Under the pieces are notes generated by a model. The model was given only the letters and a program-made list of their open reading frames with translations. It had not been told where the DNA came from and made no database searches. A program made the translations under genes and the position numbers. A DNA stretch of 64,000 nt from Austwickia chelonae (GTDB lineage Bacteria > Actinomycetota > Actinomycetes > Actinomycetales > Dermatophilaceae): NCBI RefSeq assembly GCF_003391095.1, contig NZ_CP031447.1:1302001-1366000 (forward strand), read 5' to 3'. Below, in pieces: positions 47,075-57,339 of this stretch (within the stretch, counting starts at the first letter, position 1; each line of letters opens with the position of its first letter).

Positions 47075-48070
47075 TCAGGAGAGGGCGAGCATTCGGGAGA
47101 CAGCTCGGTAGGCGCCCTCGGAGACGTCGGGGTCCAGGTGGATCTCGTGGGTGTCGGTCTCCAACGCGCGGCGGATGGCGGTGAGGGTGTTGCGTTTCAT
47201 GTGGGGGCACAGATTGCAGGGGCGGATGAGCTGGATGTCTGGGTTTGCTGCGGCGAGGTTGTCGCTCATGGAGCATTCGGTGATGAGGGCGACCAGCGAA
47301 GGACGCTGTTTCTCGACGTAGCTCTGCATCTGTGCGGTCGACCCGGCAAGGTCGGCCGCCGCGATCACGTCGGGAGGACATTCGGGGTGTGCGAGGATCC
47401 GGACCCCGGGGTGTTCTTCGCGAAGGCGGTGCAGGTCTGCGGGGGTGAAGCGTTCGTGGACTTCGCAGCTGCCTTCGTAGGTGAGGATCTCGATGCCGGT
47501 CTGAGTGGCGATATTGCGGGCGAGATAGCGGTCGGGGATCAGCAGCGCACGGGGGCGGGCCATTCCCGCAGTGACGGATTCGACGATACGAGCGGCATTT
47601 CCACTGGTACAGCAGATGTCGGAGGCGGCTTTGACCGCAGCTGAGGTGTTGACATAGGTGACGATCGGCGTGTCGGGGTGCTGCTCACGCAGTGCCTGGA
47701 CGTCTTGGGCGGTGATCCCGTCGGCCAGTGAGCATCCGGCTGAGGGGTCGGGGATGAGGACAGTTGTGTTCGGGTTGAGCAGTTTGGCGGTCTCTGCCAT
47801 GAAGTGGACCCCGGCAACAACGATGACGTCAGCGTCGACATGTTGCGCTTCTCGGGCCAGCGCCAGGGAGTCTCCGACGATGTCCGCGACGGTGTGGAAG
47901 ATCTCCGGGGTCATGTAGTTGTGGGCCAGGACGGTGGCCTTTTTCTCTGCCTTGAGCTGCCAGATCGCTTGGACGTCGTCGATCATGGTGGCCCATTCGA
48001 CGGGCGGTATCACGTGGCTGACTCGCGTGTACAGGTCGTCCGCACGGGGAATGGTGAGGCTGGCAGACAT
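47075..48070 (-). CDS. nadA: Quinolinate synthase
   Basis: A 331-residue [4Fe-4S] enzyme that condenses iminoaspartate with dihydroxyacetone phosphate to quinolinate. Cluster cysteines are expected in PSAGCSLAD, in AHPECPPDV and in RPCNLCPHMKRN. HNYMTPEIF, VAGVHFMAETAKLL and YVNTSAAVKA are typical. Start ATG 48070 has GGGAGGGACC just upstream. It is the first gene of the nadABC operon, with an inverted-repeat operator candidate 40 to 61 bases upstream and an NrtR-type regulator gene on the same strand before it. Confidence 0.95.
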   Translation of the reverse strand: MSASLTIPRADDLYTRVSHVIPPVEWATMIDDVQAIWQLKAEKKATVLAHNYMTPEIFHTVADIVGDSLALAREAQHVDADVIVVAGVHFMAETAKLLNPNTTVLIPDPSAGCSLADGITAQDVQALREQHPDTPIVTYVNTSAAVKAASDICCTSGNAARIVESVTAGMARPRALLIPDRYLARNIATQTGIEILTYEGSCEVHERFTPADLHRLREEHPGVRILAHPECPPDVIAAADLAGSTAQMQSYVEKQRPSLVALITECSMSDNLAAANPDIQLIRPCNLCPHMKRNTLTAIRRALETDTHEIHLDPDVSEGAYRAVSRMLALS

Positions 48071-48109
48071 GGTCCCTCCCGGGGTGGGCCGTGGCAGCGA
48101 TCGGGTTCG

Positions 48110-48131
48110 TTAATGCTGAATATGAGCATAA
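48110..48131. promoter_or_regulatory. Inverted repeat upstream of nadA, NrtR operator candidate
   Basis: ATGCT (48113-48117) and AGCAT (48125-48129) flank 7 bases (GAATATG), and weaker TTA/TAA ends extend the symmetry. It lies in the 118 bases between nrtR and nadA and would overlap the nadA promoter. An AT-rich site in a GC-rich gap before a NAD synthesis operon fits an NrtR operator, but the match is inferred, not compared. Confidence 0.5.
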
Positions 48132-48188
48132 GCACTCGGCGCCTGCTGTCAAGGCCATATGTCCGTGGTGCCCGACGCCGTCAGGCTC

Positions 48189-49148
48189 TCAACGTTGGCG
48201 TACCTGCGGCAGGCGAAGCCCTACCCCAGGCCGCTCAGAAAGGACATCGGCACGGAAGCGCACCAGTTTCGCCGGCCGACCCCCAGTGGCAGCCATCCGT
48301 CCACCGGTCTCCTCCACCAACTCCTCGGACTCGACCAGGCGTCGGAAATTCTGCTTGTGCAGCAAAGTCCCCGAGAACGCCTCCACCACCGTCTGCAACT
48401 GCCCCAGGGTGAAAGTCGGCGGCATCACCTCGAAGACCACCGGTCGGTACTGGATCGTCGACCTCAGCCGACTCATCGCCGTCGCCACCATCCGGCGATG
48501 ATCCGAACGCATCGACCGCCCGGTCATCTCCCTCGCCTTCGCGAGATCTGTCGAGCCGCTCTCCGAGGTGCCGGCGCGCGCGGCACCGAGGGACTCCGGT
48601 AAAAGTCCTGCTTCCCAGAGCAGTTCGTAGCGGGCAAGGCAGTCCTCCGCATGCCAGGCCCGCTCCCCGTCGCCGAAAGCAAGTCGTAGCCGGGTCGACC
48701 GGTCAGCCACCACCTCGGCACGAGCCGCTGATCGAGCCCAGGTGGACAATCGGCCCCGCAGCTCGGCCAGGATCGTCTCCGTGCGAGCTCTGCGCCGGTC
48801 CTCCCAGGGGAAGAGCTCGTACCAGGGACACCAGCGTGCCGCACCGTCGGTCGGCGCGGTCGGGCGGGACAGTCCGATGTAGGACACCGAGATGACTCGT
48901 TCGTGCGCACCGATACGTTCCCGGTCCGCGAAGGTGTAGAGCTGTTCCACGAACCCCAACCGAAGCCCGGTCTGTTGTTCCACCCACGTCCGCAGCCCCG
49001 CTTGCAAGGAGCGGTGATCGGCCAACAGCGGGCCACTGGGCAAGGCGAGGACCCCGTCAGAGGCGCCGACGGTGAGAACCTGGGGGACGCCGGAATCGAC
49101 CGTGGCGATGACGGCGACGACTTCGGTGGTCAGTAACTGGAGAGCCAC
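48189..49148 (-). CDS. nrtR: NrtR-type NAD regulator (Nudix-like domain plus winged helix)
   Basis: A 319-residue regulator of the NrtR family: a Nudix-like sensor domain at the N-terminus and a winged-helix DNA-binding domain at the C-terminus (TLGQLQTVVEAFSGTLLHKQNFRR, then GGRPAKLVRF). The Nudix box is degenerate, since RTWVEQQTG stands where catalytic REUxEExG is expected, so it should bind ADP-ribose or a similar ligand without hydrolysing it. A middle insert of about 100 residues separates the two domains. The start is GTG 49148 with a weak ribosome site, 25 bases after the DUF3097 stop. Its position ahead of nadA supports NAD control. Confidence 0.85.
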   Translation of the reverse strand: MALQLLTTEVVAVIATVDSGVPQVLTVGASDGVLALPSGPLLADHRSLQAGLRTWVEQQTGLRLGFVEQLYTFADRERIGAHERVISVSYIGLSRPTAPTDGAARWCPWYELFPWEDRRRARTETILAELRGRLSTWARSAARAEVVADRSTRLRLAFGDGERAWHAEDCLARYELLWEAGLLPESLGAARAGTSESGSTDLAKAREMTGRSMRSDHRRMVATAMSRLRSTIQYRPVVFEVMPPTFTLGQLQTVVEAFSGTLLHKQNFRRLVESEELVEETGGRMAATGGRPAKLVRFRADVLSERPGVGLRLPQVRQR

Positions 49149-49173
49149 AGGGTCAGCTTGGCACTCCAGTGCC

Positions 49174-50073
49174 TCAGTCGGGAATCCCGGAGGGGTCGAC
49201 CGTCACGAAGTCGATCAGCTCTTCCACCGGTGCCAGGAGCTCGGGTTCCAGGTCGGTGTAACCGCGGACGCAGCTCAGGATCCGTCGCCATCCCTGAGCC
49301 ACATCGGCCTGGGTCTGGTGCTCCCACCCCAGATGCGCCAGTATGCCGTGCTTCCAAGGGATCTCTCGAGGGACCTGGGGCCATGAACTCAGGCCCAGAC
49401 GGGAGGGGCGGACCGCCTGCCAGATGTCCACATAGGGGTGGCCCAGGATCTTGATGTGCGCTCCCTGCGGACGCATCTCCTCGACCGCGGCGACCAGCCG
49501 CGACTCCTTGCTGCCAGGAACGAGATGGTCGACCAGCACGCCAAGTCGGCGTCGTGAGGTGGGGGCGAACTCCTGCACGTAGTCCGCCAGATGGTCGACC
49601 CCCTCGATGTACTCCACAGCCACGCCCTCGATCCGTAGATCGTCGCCCCAGATCTTCTCCACCAGCTCGGCGTCGTGGCGGCCCTCGACGAGGATCCGAG
49701 AGGCTCGGGCCACTCGGGCCGGGGCATCAGCGACGGCTCTCGAGCCGCTGGCCGTTCGAGAGGCTGCGTGTCGGCGTTCGGCCAGTTCGGCTACTTGCGG
49801 GGAGGCCGGCGGAGTCAGAGTGACCGGGAGCCCGTCGAGCAGGAAACCAGGCCCCAAGGGGAAGGCCCGGACGTGTCCTCGCCGGTCTTCCAGGTGCACC
49901 ACGTACATGCCACCGGCTTTCTCCACGGTGACCACTGCGCCGCACCAACCTGTGGTGGCTTCCTCGACGACCAACCCCGGCTCGGCCTGCTGGTCGGTGG
50001 ATCGGCCTCTCTTCGGCGTTCGCCAGTCACCGGTGAGCGGATCGATGTCATATCGAGAGTTCACGATCGGCAT
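49174..50073 (-). CDS. DUF3097 family protein (TOPRIM-like)
   Basis: A 299-residue actinobacterial DUF3097 protein. [20 protein letters not shown] and the later [13 protein letters not shown] look like the Glu and Asp motifs of a TOPRIM-like metal site, so nucleic-acid work is possible but unproven. The N-terminus has a small beta domain with [19 protein letters not shown] 50073 is chosen (family start PIVNSRYD); its upstream extension runs through the CIRCE element and is rejected. CIRCE ends 7 bases before this ATG, so HrcA may control this gene. nrtR follows after 25 bases. Confidence 0.85.
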   Translation of the reverse strand: MPIVNSRYDIDPLTGDWRTPKRGRSTDQQAEPGLVVEEATTGWCGAVVTVEKAGGMYVVHLEDRRGHVRAFPLGPGFLLDGLPVTLTPPASPQVAELAERRHAASRTASGSRAVADAPARVARASRILVEGRHDAELVEKIWGDDLRIEGVAVEYIEGVDHLADYVQEFAPTSRRRLGVLVDHLVPGSKESRLVAAVEEMRPQGAHIKILGHPYVDIWQAVRPSRLGLSSWPQVPREIPWKHGILAHLGWEHQTQADVAQGWRRILSCVRGYTDLEPELLAPVEELIDFVTVDPSGIPD

Positions 50074-50080
50074 CGTAGAC

Positions 50081-50105
50081 TGGCACTCGGTCGGTGCGAG
50101 TGCCA
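50081..50105. promoter_or_regulatory. CIRCE element (HrcA operator)
   Basis: TGGCACTC (50081-50088), 9 bases, then GAGTGCCA (50098-50105). This fits the CIRCE consensus TTAGCACTC-N9-GAGTGCTAA except for the outermost bases, with perfect symmetry. It lies between DUF3097 and hrcA. A -10-like TAGACT (50076-50081) for hrcA abuts it. HrcA binding here would autoregulate hrcA-dnaJ. Confidence 0.88.
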
Positions 50106-50221
50106 ACGGTTGCGGGGGAGGTCACCTCGGCGGGTCCCATTGCGGGGCTCCATGTCGGGCAGTTCGCCGGTCAGGCGCCGGACCAGGGACGGTGTCAGGA
50201 GACGGTGGAAAGGAGGCCGCC

Positions 50222-51259
50222 ATGAGTGAGGAACGCCGGATGGCAGTGCTGCGAGCCATCGTGCAGGACTATGTGCGTACCTCTGAGCCGGTGGGCAGCA
50301 AAGCTCTTTTGGACCGGCATGCGCTCGGGGTCTCTGCCGCGACGGTGCGCAATGACATGGCCGCACTCGAGGAGGAAGGGTTGATCACTGCACCGCACAC
50401 GAGTGCAGGACGGATCCCCACCGACGCCGGTTACCGTCTTTTCGTCGATCAGCTTTCCGAGGTCAAACCACTGTCGGTGGCCGAACGGGCAGCGATCGCC
50501 GACTTCCTCTCCGGAGCCATCGACCTCGATGACGTGGTGGAGCGGACGGTTCGACTGCTCGCCTCGCTCACCCATCAGGTCGCGGTCATGCAGTATCCGT
50601 CGCTGACTCGCAGCTCGGTGCGACACATCGAACTGGTCGCGATCGGGCACGACCGGCTGATGGTGGTCCTCATCCTCACCACTGGACGGGTGGAACAACG
50701 GATCATCGAGTCGGACTGCGACCTGCGGACCGTGGCAGGCGAGGAACAACTCGCTGATCTGCGCTCCAGGTTCAACACCGAAGCTTGCGGACGAACCCTG
50801 CCCGACGCAGCGACCCGGCTGTCCATGTTGCCCGACGACCTGCAACCTCAATACCGCGATTTGGCCAGAGCGGTCGTGCGAGCCCTGGACGACGCACTCG
50901 TCGAGGAACGGGAGGAACGCGTGGTGATGGCGGGCACGGCCAATCTGGCACGCTTCTCACCGGATTTCCCATTGACCATCGGCCCTGTGCTGGAGGCGCT
51001 GGAGGAACATGTCGTCCTCCTGAAGCTCTTCGGTACGCTCGCCGCCGACGGACCTTCGTCAGGCGTTGCGGTGAGCATCGGGCGGGAGAATGATCATCTG
51101 GGGTTGTTGGGCACCTCTGTGGTGACCACCGGGTACGGTACGGGACGCGATGTGGTTGCCGGATTGGGCGTTCTCGGACCGACCCGCATGGACTATCCCA
51201 CGACGATGGCCTGTGTCCGGAGCGTGGCGACCTATGTCAGCAAGATCCTTGCGTCCTGA
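50222..51259 (+). CDS. hrcA: Heat-inducible transcription repressor HrcA
   Basis: A 345-residue repressor that binds CIRCE and is tuned by GroEL. The N-terminal winged helix has [16 protein letters not shown] and [18 protein letters not shown], then [12 protein letters not shown]; the C-terminal domain is the dimerisation and inducer part. ATG 50222 has AAAGGAGG 5 bases upstream. The open frame extends 615 bases upstream across CIRCE and DUF3097, and this is rejected. dnaJ follows after 93 bases. Confidence 0.96.
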   Translation: MSEERRMAVLRAIVQDYVRTSEPVGSKALLDRHALGVSAATVRNDMAALEEEGLITAPHTSAGRIPTDAGYRLFVDQLSEVKPLSVAERAAIADFLSGAIDLDDVVERTVRLLASLTHQVAVMQYPSLTRSSVRHIELVAIGHDRLMVVLILTTGRVEQRIIESDCDLRTVAGEEQLADLRSRFNTEACGRTLPDAATRLSMLPDDLQPQYRDLARAVVRALDDALVEEREERVVMAGTANLARFSPDFPLTIGPVLEALEEHVVLLKLFGTLAADGPSSGVAVSIGRENDHLGLLGTSVVTTGYGTGRDVVAGLGVLGPTRMDYPTTMACVRSVATYVSKILAS

Positions 51260-51352
51260 GCGGACGTCATCCATGAACGACATCTTCGATATCGGCTGTC
51301 GGTCCGGCCCCTTGCCCGGCCCGTCGCCACAAGCCTTCAGGAAGGCCCTTTC

Positions 51353-52483
51353 GTGAACGACTACTACGCCGATCTGGGCGTCGGGCGGGAAGCCAGCCCG
51401 GAGGAGATCAAGCGCGCCTATCGCCGTCTGGCTCGCAAGCTCCACCCCGATGTCAACCCCGGAGCCGAGGCAGAGGCGCAGTTCAAGAAGATCAGCCAGG
51501 CCTATGACGTCCTGGGTGATGCCGAGAAGAAGCGGGCCTACGACATGGGCTCAGACCCCTACGGCGGTGCTGCCGGTGGCTTCGGTCAGGGTTTCAGCTT
51601 CAGCGACATCATGGATGCCTTCTTCGGGGGCGCGGCTACCGCACAACGAGGGCCACGGCCACGCCGTCAGCGTGGACAGGACGCGCTGGTGCCCCTCGAG
51701 GTCGACCTACAGACCGCTGTCTTCGGCGGGGAGAAGGATCTCACGGTGGACACCGCCGTGGAGTGCAACACCTGTCATGGGGAAGGAACCCAGACCGGTA
51801 CCTCTGTGCGTCAGTGTGATGTCTGCCAGGGCCGAGGTGAGGTCCAGCAGGTGCAGCGGAGCTTCCTGGGACAGGTCATGACCAGCAGGCCGTGTACCGC
51901 CTGCCAGGGGTACGGCACGGTCATCCCCAGTCCCTGTTTCGAATGCTCGGGTCACGGCAGGGTCCGCACCCGGCGCACGCTGACCCTGCGGGTTCCTGCA
52001 GGGGTCGACTCCGGCACCCGCATCCAGCTCTCCGGTGAGGGCGAGATCGGCCCCGGTGCCGGACCAGCCGGTGACCTGTACGTCGAGGTACGGGTCGCAG
52101 CCCATGACGTCTTCACCCGTCGGGGAGACGACCTGCACTGCACTGCCGAGCTGCCGATGACTGCTGCCGCATTGGGCACCACGGTCACCCTGGAGACCTT
52201 CGACGGTCCGCAGGAGATCAGCATCCAAGCGGGCGCGCAGCCGGCCGAGGTGTTGACCCTCAAGGGAAAGGGTGTCACACATCTGCGAGGGACCGGCCGC
52301 GGTGATCTGCTCATCCACCTGGACGTCCGTACCCCGACTCGTTTGAACGCCGAGCAGGAAGAGCTGCTGCGTCAGTTGGCCCGTTTGCGCGGCGAAGAGA
52401 AGCCGGAAGCGCGTCTAGGCGTGGTCAACAAGGACGACGGTGGATTCTTCGGGCGGGTCAGGGACGCCTTCCGGGGCAAATGA
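51353..52483 (+). CDS. dnaJ: Chaperone DnaJ
   Basis: A 376-residue Hsp40 that delivers clients to DnaK. It has a J-domain with HPD (RKLHPDVNPG), a Gly/Phe-rich region (PYGGAAGGFGQGFSF), four zinc repeats (CNTCHGEG, CDVCQGRG, CTACQGYG, CFECSGHG) and the C-terminal substrate domain. GTG 51353 is preceded by AGGAAGG with 7 bases. This is the DnaJ2 type, downstream of hrcA, in many actinobacteria; a second dnaJ is usually in the dnaK operon. It overlaps rsmE by 4 bases. Confidence 0.96.
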   Translation: MNDYYADLGVGREASPEEIKRAYRRLARKLHPDVNPGAEAEAQFKKISQAYDVLGDAEKKRAYDMGSDPYGGAAGGFGQGFSFSDIMDAFFGGAATAQRGPRPRRQRGQDALVPLEVDLQTAVFGGEKDLTVDTAVECNTCHGEGTQTGTSVRQCDVCQGRGEVQQVQRSFLGQVMTSRPCTACQGYGTVIPSPCFECSGHGRVRTRRTLTLRVPAGVDSGTRIQLSGEGEIGPGAGPAGDLYVEVRVAAHDVFTRRGDDLHCTAELPMTAAALGTTVTLETFDGPQEISIQAGAQPAEVLTLKGKGVTHLRGTGRGDLLIHLDVRTPTRLNAEQEELLRQLARLRGEEKPEARLGVVNKDDGGFFGRVRDAFRGK

Positions 52484-53226
52484 CCGCCGCACTGTTCCGG
52501 GTGGCCGAGGGGTGTCTGAACGGCTCCTCAGTCGGCGGTGTCCTGTCCTTGGACGGCGCTGAAGCCCATCATGCTGCGGTACGCCGGATCCGGGTCGGTG
52601 AACAGATCCTGCTCGCCGACGGGTCCGGCCTCGTGGCCGAGTCCACTGTGGTCGAGGTCGGGCAGGGGCAGCTCAGCGCTCGGATCGACCTCATTCGGGA
52701 CGACGGACCTCCGCCGCCGCGTCTGGTGCTGGTCCAGGCCTTGGCCAAGAACGACCGCGACGAAGCAGCGATCGAGGCGGCGACCGAGCTGGGCGTCGAT
52801 GAGGTCCTGGCGTGGCAGGCCGGGCGCAGCGTCGTCGTCTGGCGGGGGGAACGCGGGCAACGTTCGCTGCGTAAATGGGGGTCGGTAGTGGCTGCTGCGG
52901 CGAAACAGTCACGTCGGTCGACCGTTCCTCAGGTCGACGGCCCACTCACCACGACTCGACTGGCCGAACGGATCGCTGCGGCCGATGCCGCCTTCGTCCT
53001 GCATGAACGGGCTGAACAGCGGATCGCCGCCACCGAGATCCCCCTTGAGGGCGAGGTGCTGCTCGTGGTCGGGCCGGAGGGCGGCATCAGCGATGAAGAA
53101 CTGGAGATCTTCGTGAAGGCCGGTGCCCTCCCGGTCGTGCTGGGCGACACCGTGCTGAGGTCCTCCAGTGCAGGACCAGCCGGGTTGGCCGTCATCCTGG
53201 CGGCAACCCGGTGGCGTCGCACGTAG
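52480..53226 (+). CDS. rsmE: 16S rRNA (uracil1498-N3)-methyltransferase
   Basis: A 248-residue SPOUT methyltransferase that makes 3-methyluridine at 16S position 1498. It has GAEAHHAAVRRIRVGEQI at the N-terminus (a PUA-like domain), and the knot with LLVVGPEGGISDEEL and LRSSSAGPAGLAVILA at the C-terminus. The ATG overlaps the dnaJ stop (ATGA). Next gene phoH starts 13 bases later. Synteny dnaJ-rsmE-phoH-ybeY is standard. Confidence 0.94.
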   Translation: MTAALFRVAEGCLNGSSVGGVLSLDGAEAHHAAVRRIRVGEQILLADGSGLVAESTVVEVGQGQLSARIDLIRDDGPPPPRLVLVQALAKNDRDEAAIEAATELGVDEVLAWQAGRSVVVWRGERGQRSLRKWGSVVAAAAKQSRRSTVPQVDGPLTTTRLAERIAAADAAFVLHERAEQRIAATEIPLEGEVLLVVGPEGGISDEELEIFVKAGALPVVLGDTVLRSSSAGPAGLAVILAATRWRRT

Positions 53227-53239
53227 ACTGGACATCCTC

Positions 53240-54402
<1,163 letters not shown>

Positions 54403-54406
<4 letters not shown>

Positions 54407-54864
54407 GCATCGAGGTCCTCAACGAGACCGAACACCAGGTCGACGTCGACGAACTCGTCGAACTGGCCAAGTACGTTCTGGAGCAGATGCATGTTCACCC
54501 CCGGGCTGAGCTCTGCATCACCTGTGTGGACGTCGAAGCCATGACGAATCTGCATGTCCAGTGGATGGATCTTCCCGGTCCGACCGATGTGATGAGTTTC
54601 CCGATGGACGAGCTTCGTCCTGGGAGAGACGGAGAGGCCAGCCAAGAGGGTGTCCTCGGCGACATCGTCATCTGCCCGGAGGTCGCGGAGAAGCAGGCTG
54701 CCGAGGCGGGCCACACCCCTGCCGAGGAAGAGCTCCTGTTGGTGACCCATGGCATCCTGCACCTGCTTGGTTACGACCATGCCGAGCCGGACGAGGAGAA
54801 GGAGATGTTCGAGTTGCAGCGCACACTGCTGCTCACCTATCTGGCAGGACGTGGGAAGCGGTAG
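54403..54864 (+). CDS. ybeY: Endoribonuclease YbeY
   Basis: A 153-residue metal-dependent RNase acting in 16S rRNA maturation and ribosome quality control. The zinc motif HGILHLLGYDH is complete. The GDIVICPE strand is typical. ATG 54403 overlaps the phoH stop (ATGA) and has GGGAG 7 bases upstream. The open frame continues upstream inside phoH, and this is rejected. The CNNM gene begins 12 bases downstream. Confidence 0.96.
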
Positions 54865-54876
54865 GCACCGACTGCC

Positions 54877-56154
54877 ATGACGGCCCAGCTGTTGGCCGCC
54901 TGTCTCGGCTGTCTCGTACTGACTTTCGTGTTGGTCGCGGCGGAGGCGGCTTTGCAGCGGGTGAGCCGCCACAGCGCCGAGGAATTCGTCGCAGCGGGCC
55001 GGCGAGGGGCGCTTTCCTTGGCTGCGATCCTCTCCGACAGCGCCGGATTCCTCTCGACCTTGGCTTTCGTCCGGATCATGACCGAGACGACAGTTGCCGT
55101 CTTGGCGACCCTGGCCATGAGTGAACTGTTGGACGGGGTCTGGTCGATCATGCTGACTTCGATCCTGGTCATGAGCGTGGCTTCTTTCGTGATCGTCGGG
55201 GTCAGCCCGCGTACCTTGGGCAGGCAGCACGCCGATACGGTCTCCTTGGCGCTCGCGCCGATGGTGGTCTGGCTTCGCCGGTTGTTGGGGCCGCTCTCCC
55301 GGTTGTTGGTGACGGTGGGTAACGCGGTGACCCCGGGACGGGGATATCGGGATGGGCCGTTCGAGAGCGAGGCTGAACTGCGTGATCTGGTGGATCTGGC
55401 GGGGGATGCTCAGCTGATCGAGGCAGAGGAACGCCAGATGATCCACTCGGTCTTCGAATTGGGGGACACCCTGGTGCGTGAGGTGATGGTTCCCCGGACG
55501 GACATGATCACGATCGAGTCGTCCAAGAACCTGCGGCAGGCCACGTCGCTCTTCCTGCGTTCCGGGTTCAGCCGGGTTCCGGTGATCGGCGAGGACGCTG
55601 ATGATCCGGTGGGTCTGCTCTATTTCAAGGATGTGGCCCGACGCACCTACGATGTGGCGGGGTCGACGACGCAGTTGGTCACCGAGGTGATGCGTCCGGC
55701 TTCGTACGTTCCGGAGAGCAAAGCGGCCGATGTGCTGCTCCGGGAGATGCAGGGCGACCAGATCCACATGGCGATCGTCGTCGACGAATACGGCGGAACA
55801 GCAGGTCTGGTCACCATCGAGGACATCTTGGAGGAGATCGTGGGGGAGATCGCCGACGAGTACGACCGGGAAAGTCCGTCCGTCGAGCAGCTCGAGGACG
55901 GCATGATGCGGGTCCCCGCGTCGATGCACATCGACGACGTGGCCGAGCTCTTCGACGTCGAACTCGATGACGACGACGTGGACACTGTCGCAGGACTGTT
56001 GGCGAAGGTGATCGGTCGGGTGCCGATCTTGGGATCGACTGGGCGAGTCGCCGGATTGGAACTGGTGGCGGACCGGATGTCGGGGCGACGGCATCGCATC
56101 GCCACCGTGGTGGTCCGCAAGTTGGCGCCCACCGAGCTGGAGGAGGAAACATGA
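54877..56154 (+). CDS. CNNM/CorC-family membrane protein (hemolysin-like, CBS pair)
   Basis: A 425-residue protein: a CNNM membrane domain with about four hydrophobic segments (to about residue 150), a CBS pair (about 200-330, MVPRTDMITIES and VVDEYGGTAGLVTIEDILEE), and a CorC_HlyC domain at the C-terminus. These proteins are linked to magnesium or cobalt efflux; the hemolysin name is historical. It lies between ybeY and era, which is usual in actinobacteria. Its stop overlaps the era ATG by 4 bases. Confidence 0.9.
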   Translation: MTAQLLAACLGCLVLTFVLVAAEAALQRVSRHSAEEFVAAGRRGALSLAAILSDSAGFLSTLAFVRIMTETTVAVLATLAMSELLDGVWSIMLTSILVMSVASFVIVGVSPRTLGRQHADTVSLALAPMVVWLRRLLGPLSRLLVTVGNAVTPGRGYRDGPFESEAELRDLVDLAGDAQLIEAEERQMIHSVFELGDTLVREVMVPRTDMITIESSKNLRQATSLFLRSGFSRVPVIGEDADDPVGLLYFKDVARRTYDVAGSTTQLVTEVMRPASYVPESKAADVLLREMQGDQIHMAIVVDEYGGTAGLVTIEDILEEIVGEIADEYDRESPSVEQLEDGMMRVPASMHIDDVAELFDVELDDDDVDTVAGLLAKVIGRVPILGSTGRVAGLELVADRMSGRRHRIATVVVRKLAPTELEEET

Positions 56155-57074
56155 ATGAGGACGAGACGGACTACCGGGCCGGTTTCGCCTGCTTGGTAGG
56201 ACGGCCCAATGCTGGCAAGTCGACGCTGACCAATGCTCTGGTGGGTCAGAAGGTGGCGATCACGTCGAGTAAACCGCAGACGACTCGGCACACGATCAGG
56301 GGGATCTCAACCACGGACGAGAGCCAACTCATCCTGGTCGACACGCCTGGCTTGCACCGGCCGCGCACTTTGCTGGGGGAGCGGTTGAACGATCTGGTGC
56401 GAGAGACCTTGCTGGATGTCGACGTCGTCGGTTTCTGCCTGCCGGCTGATTCCCGCCCTGGACCGGGCGACCAGTACATCGCTCGTGAACTGGCGGAGTT
56501 GCAGCGCGCCCGGCGTACTCCGGTGGTGGCGCTCGTCACGAAGGTCGATCTGGTCGACCGGGAACGCTTGGCGACCCATCTGATGGCCGTGGACCAGCTC
56601 GGTTCGTGGGATGCGATCGTGCCTTGTTCTGCCGTGCAGAGCACTCAGGTCGATGTGGCGCGTGGGGAGCTGGCAGCCCGGCTGCCTCGGAGCCCGAAGC
56701 TGTACCCGGACGATGTCCTGACCGATGAGCCCGAGGTCGTGATGATCGCCGAGCTGGTGCGTGAAGCTGCGCTGGAAGGTGTACGCGACGAATTGCCACA
56801 TAGTTTGGCCGTGGTCGTCGAGGAGATCCTTCCGCGGGAGGGTCGTTCGGAGAAAGACCCGTTGACCGACGTCCGGGTGAATGTTTTCGTGGAACGGTCG
56901 AGCCAGAAAGCGATCATCATCGGACGGGGCGGATCCAGGTTGAAGCAGGTGGGGACGACGGCCCGGGCCGGTATCGAGGAGCTCCTCGGGCATCGTGTGC
57001 ATCTGGACCTGCATGTGAAGGTCGCCAAGGATTGGCAGCGTGACCCTCGTCAGCTGCGTCGACTCGGTTTCTGA
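56151..57074 (+). CDS. era: GTPase Era
   Basis: A 307-residue GTPase that binds 16S rRNA in 30S assembly. G1 is CLVGRPNAGKSTLTNALVG, the switch region is PQTTRHTIRG, G3 is LVDTPGLH and G4 is VTKVDLVD. The C-terminal KH domain contains IIGRGGSRLKQVGT. Its ATG overlaps the previous gene (ATGA), with GGAGGAGG upstream. It ends the phoH-ybeY-CNNM-era operon. Confidence 0.97.
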   Translation: MNEDETDYRAGFACLVGRPNAGKSTLTNALVGQKVAITSSKPQTTRHTIRGISTTDESQLILVDTPGLHRPRTLLGERLNDLVRETLLDVDVVGFCLPADSRPGPGDQYIARELAELQRARRTPVVALVTKVDLVDRERLATHLMAVDQLGSWDAIVPCSAVQSTQVDVARGELAARLPRSPKLYPDDVLTDEPEVVMIAELVREAALEGVRDELPHSLAVVVEEILPREGRSEKDPLTDVRVNVFVERSSQKAIIIGRGGSRLKQVGTTARAGIEELLGHRVHLDLHVKVAKDWQRDPRQLRRLGF

Positions 57075-57339
57075 CCGGACCGGTGGCCCTGCCCCGGGGT
57101 GAGGGAATCTGTTCTGTCGGGACAGGGCGGTCTCGGGGCCAGACCGGAATGGCCAAGGTCTGACCGGCGTAGATCATGTCGGGGTTGACGATCTGGTTGC
57201 TCTCGGCGATCCGCATGTACTGGTTGCCGTCGCCGTAGTAACGCTCAGCGATGTCCAGATCTGGCCTGCACGTGTCCACCGAGAAGCAGCTGCACGCCAC
57301 TGCCCAAGGCAGTACATCTGAGTCTCCCTGAAGAATCAA
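56917..57339 (-). pseudogene. LysM-domain remnant antisense to the end of era
   Basis: A 140-codon minus-strand frame whose middle (57136-57285) reads as a LysM peptidoglycan-binding domain: DLDIAERYYGDGNQYMRIA, then NPDMIYAGQTLAIPVWP. The front of the LysM is degraded (the usual GDTL turn is CRPD). The start is a weak TTG with no ribosome site, and there is no signal peptide. The downstream 158 bases run antisense through the KH domain of era, which cannot be native coding for both. I read this as a broken YgaU-like LysM gene. Confidence 0.55.

Noticed and set aside
49607-50221. N-terminal extension of the hrcA frame.
   Set aside because: It runs antisense to DUF3097 and through CIRCE; ATG 50222 has a strong ribosome site and matches the family start.
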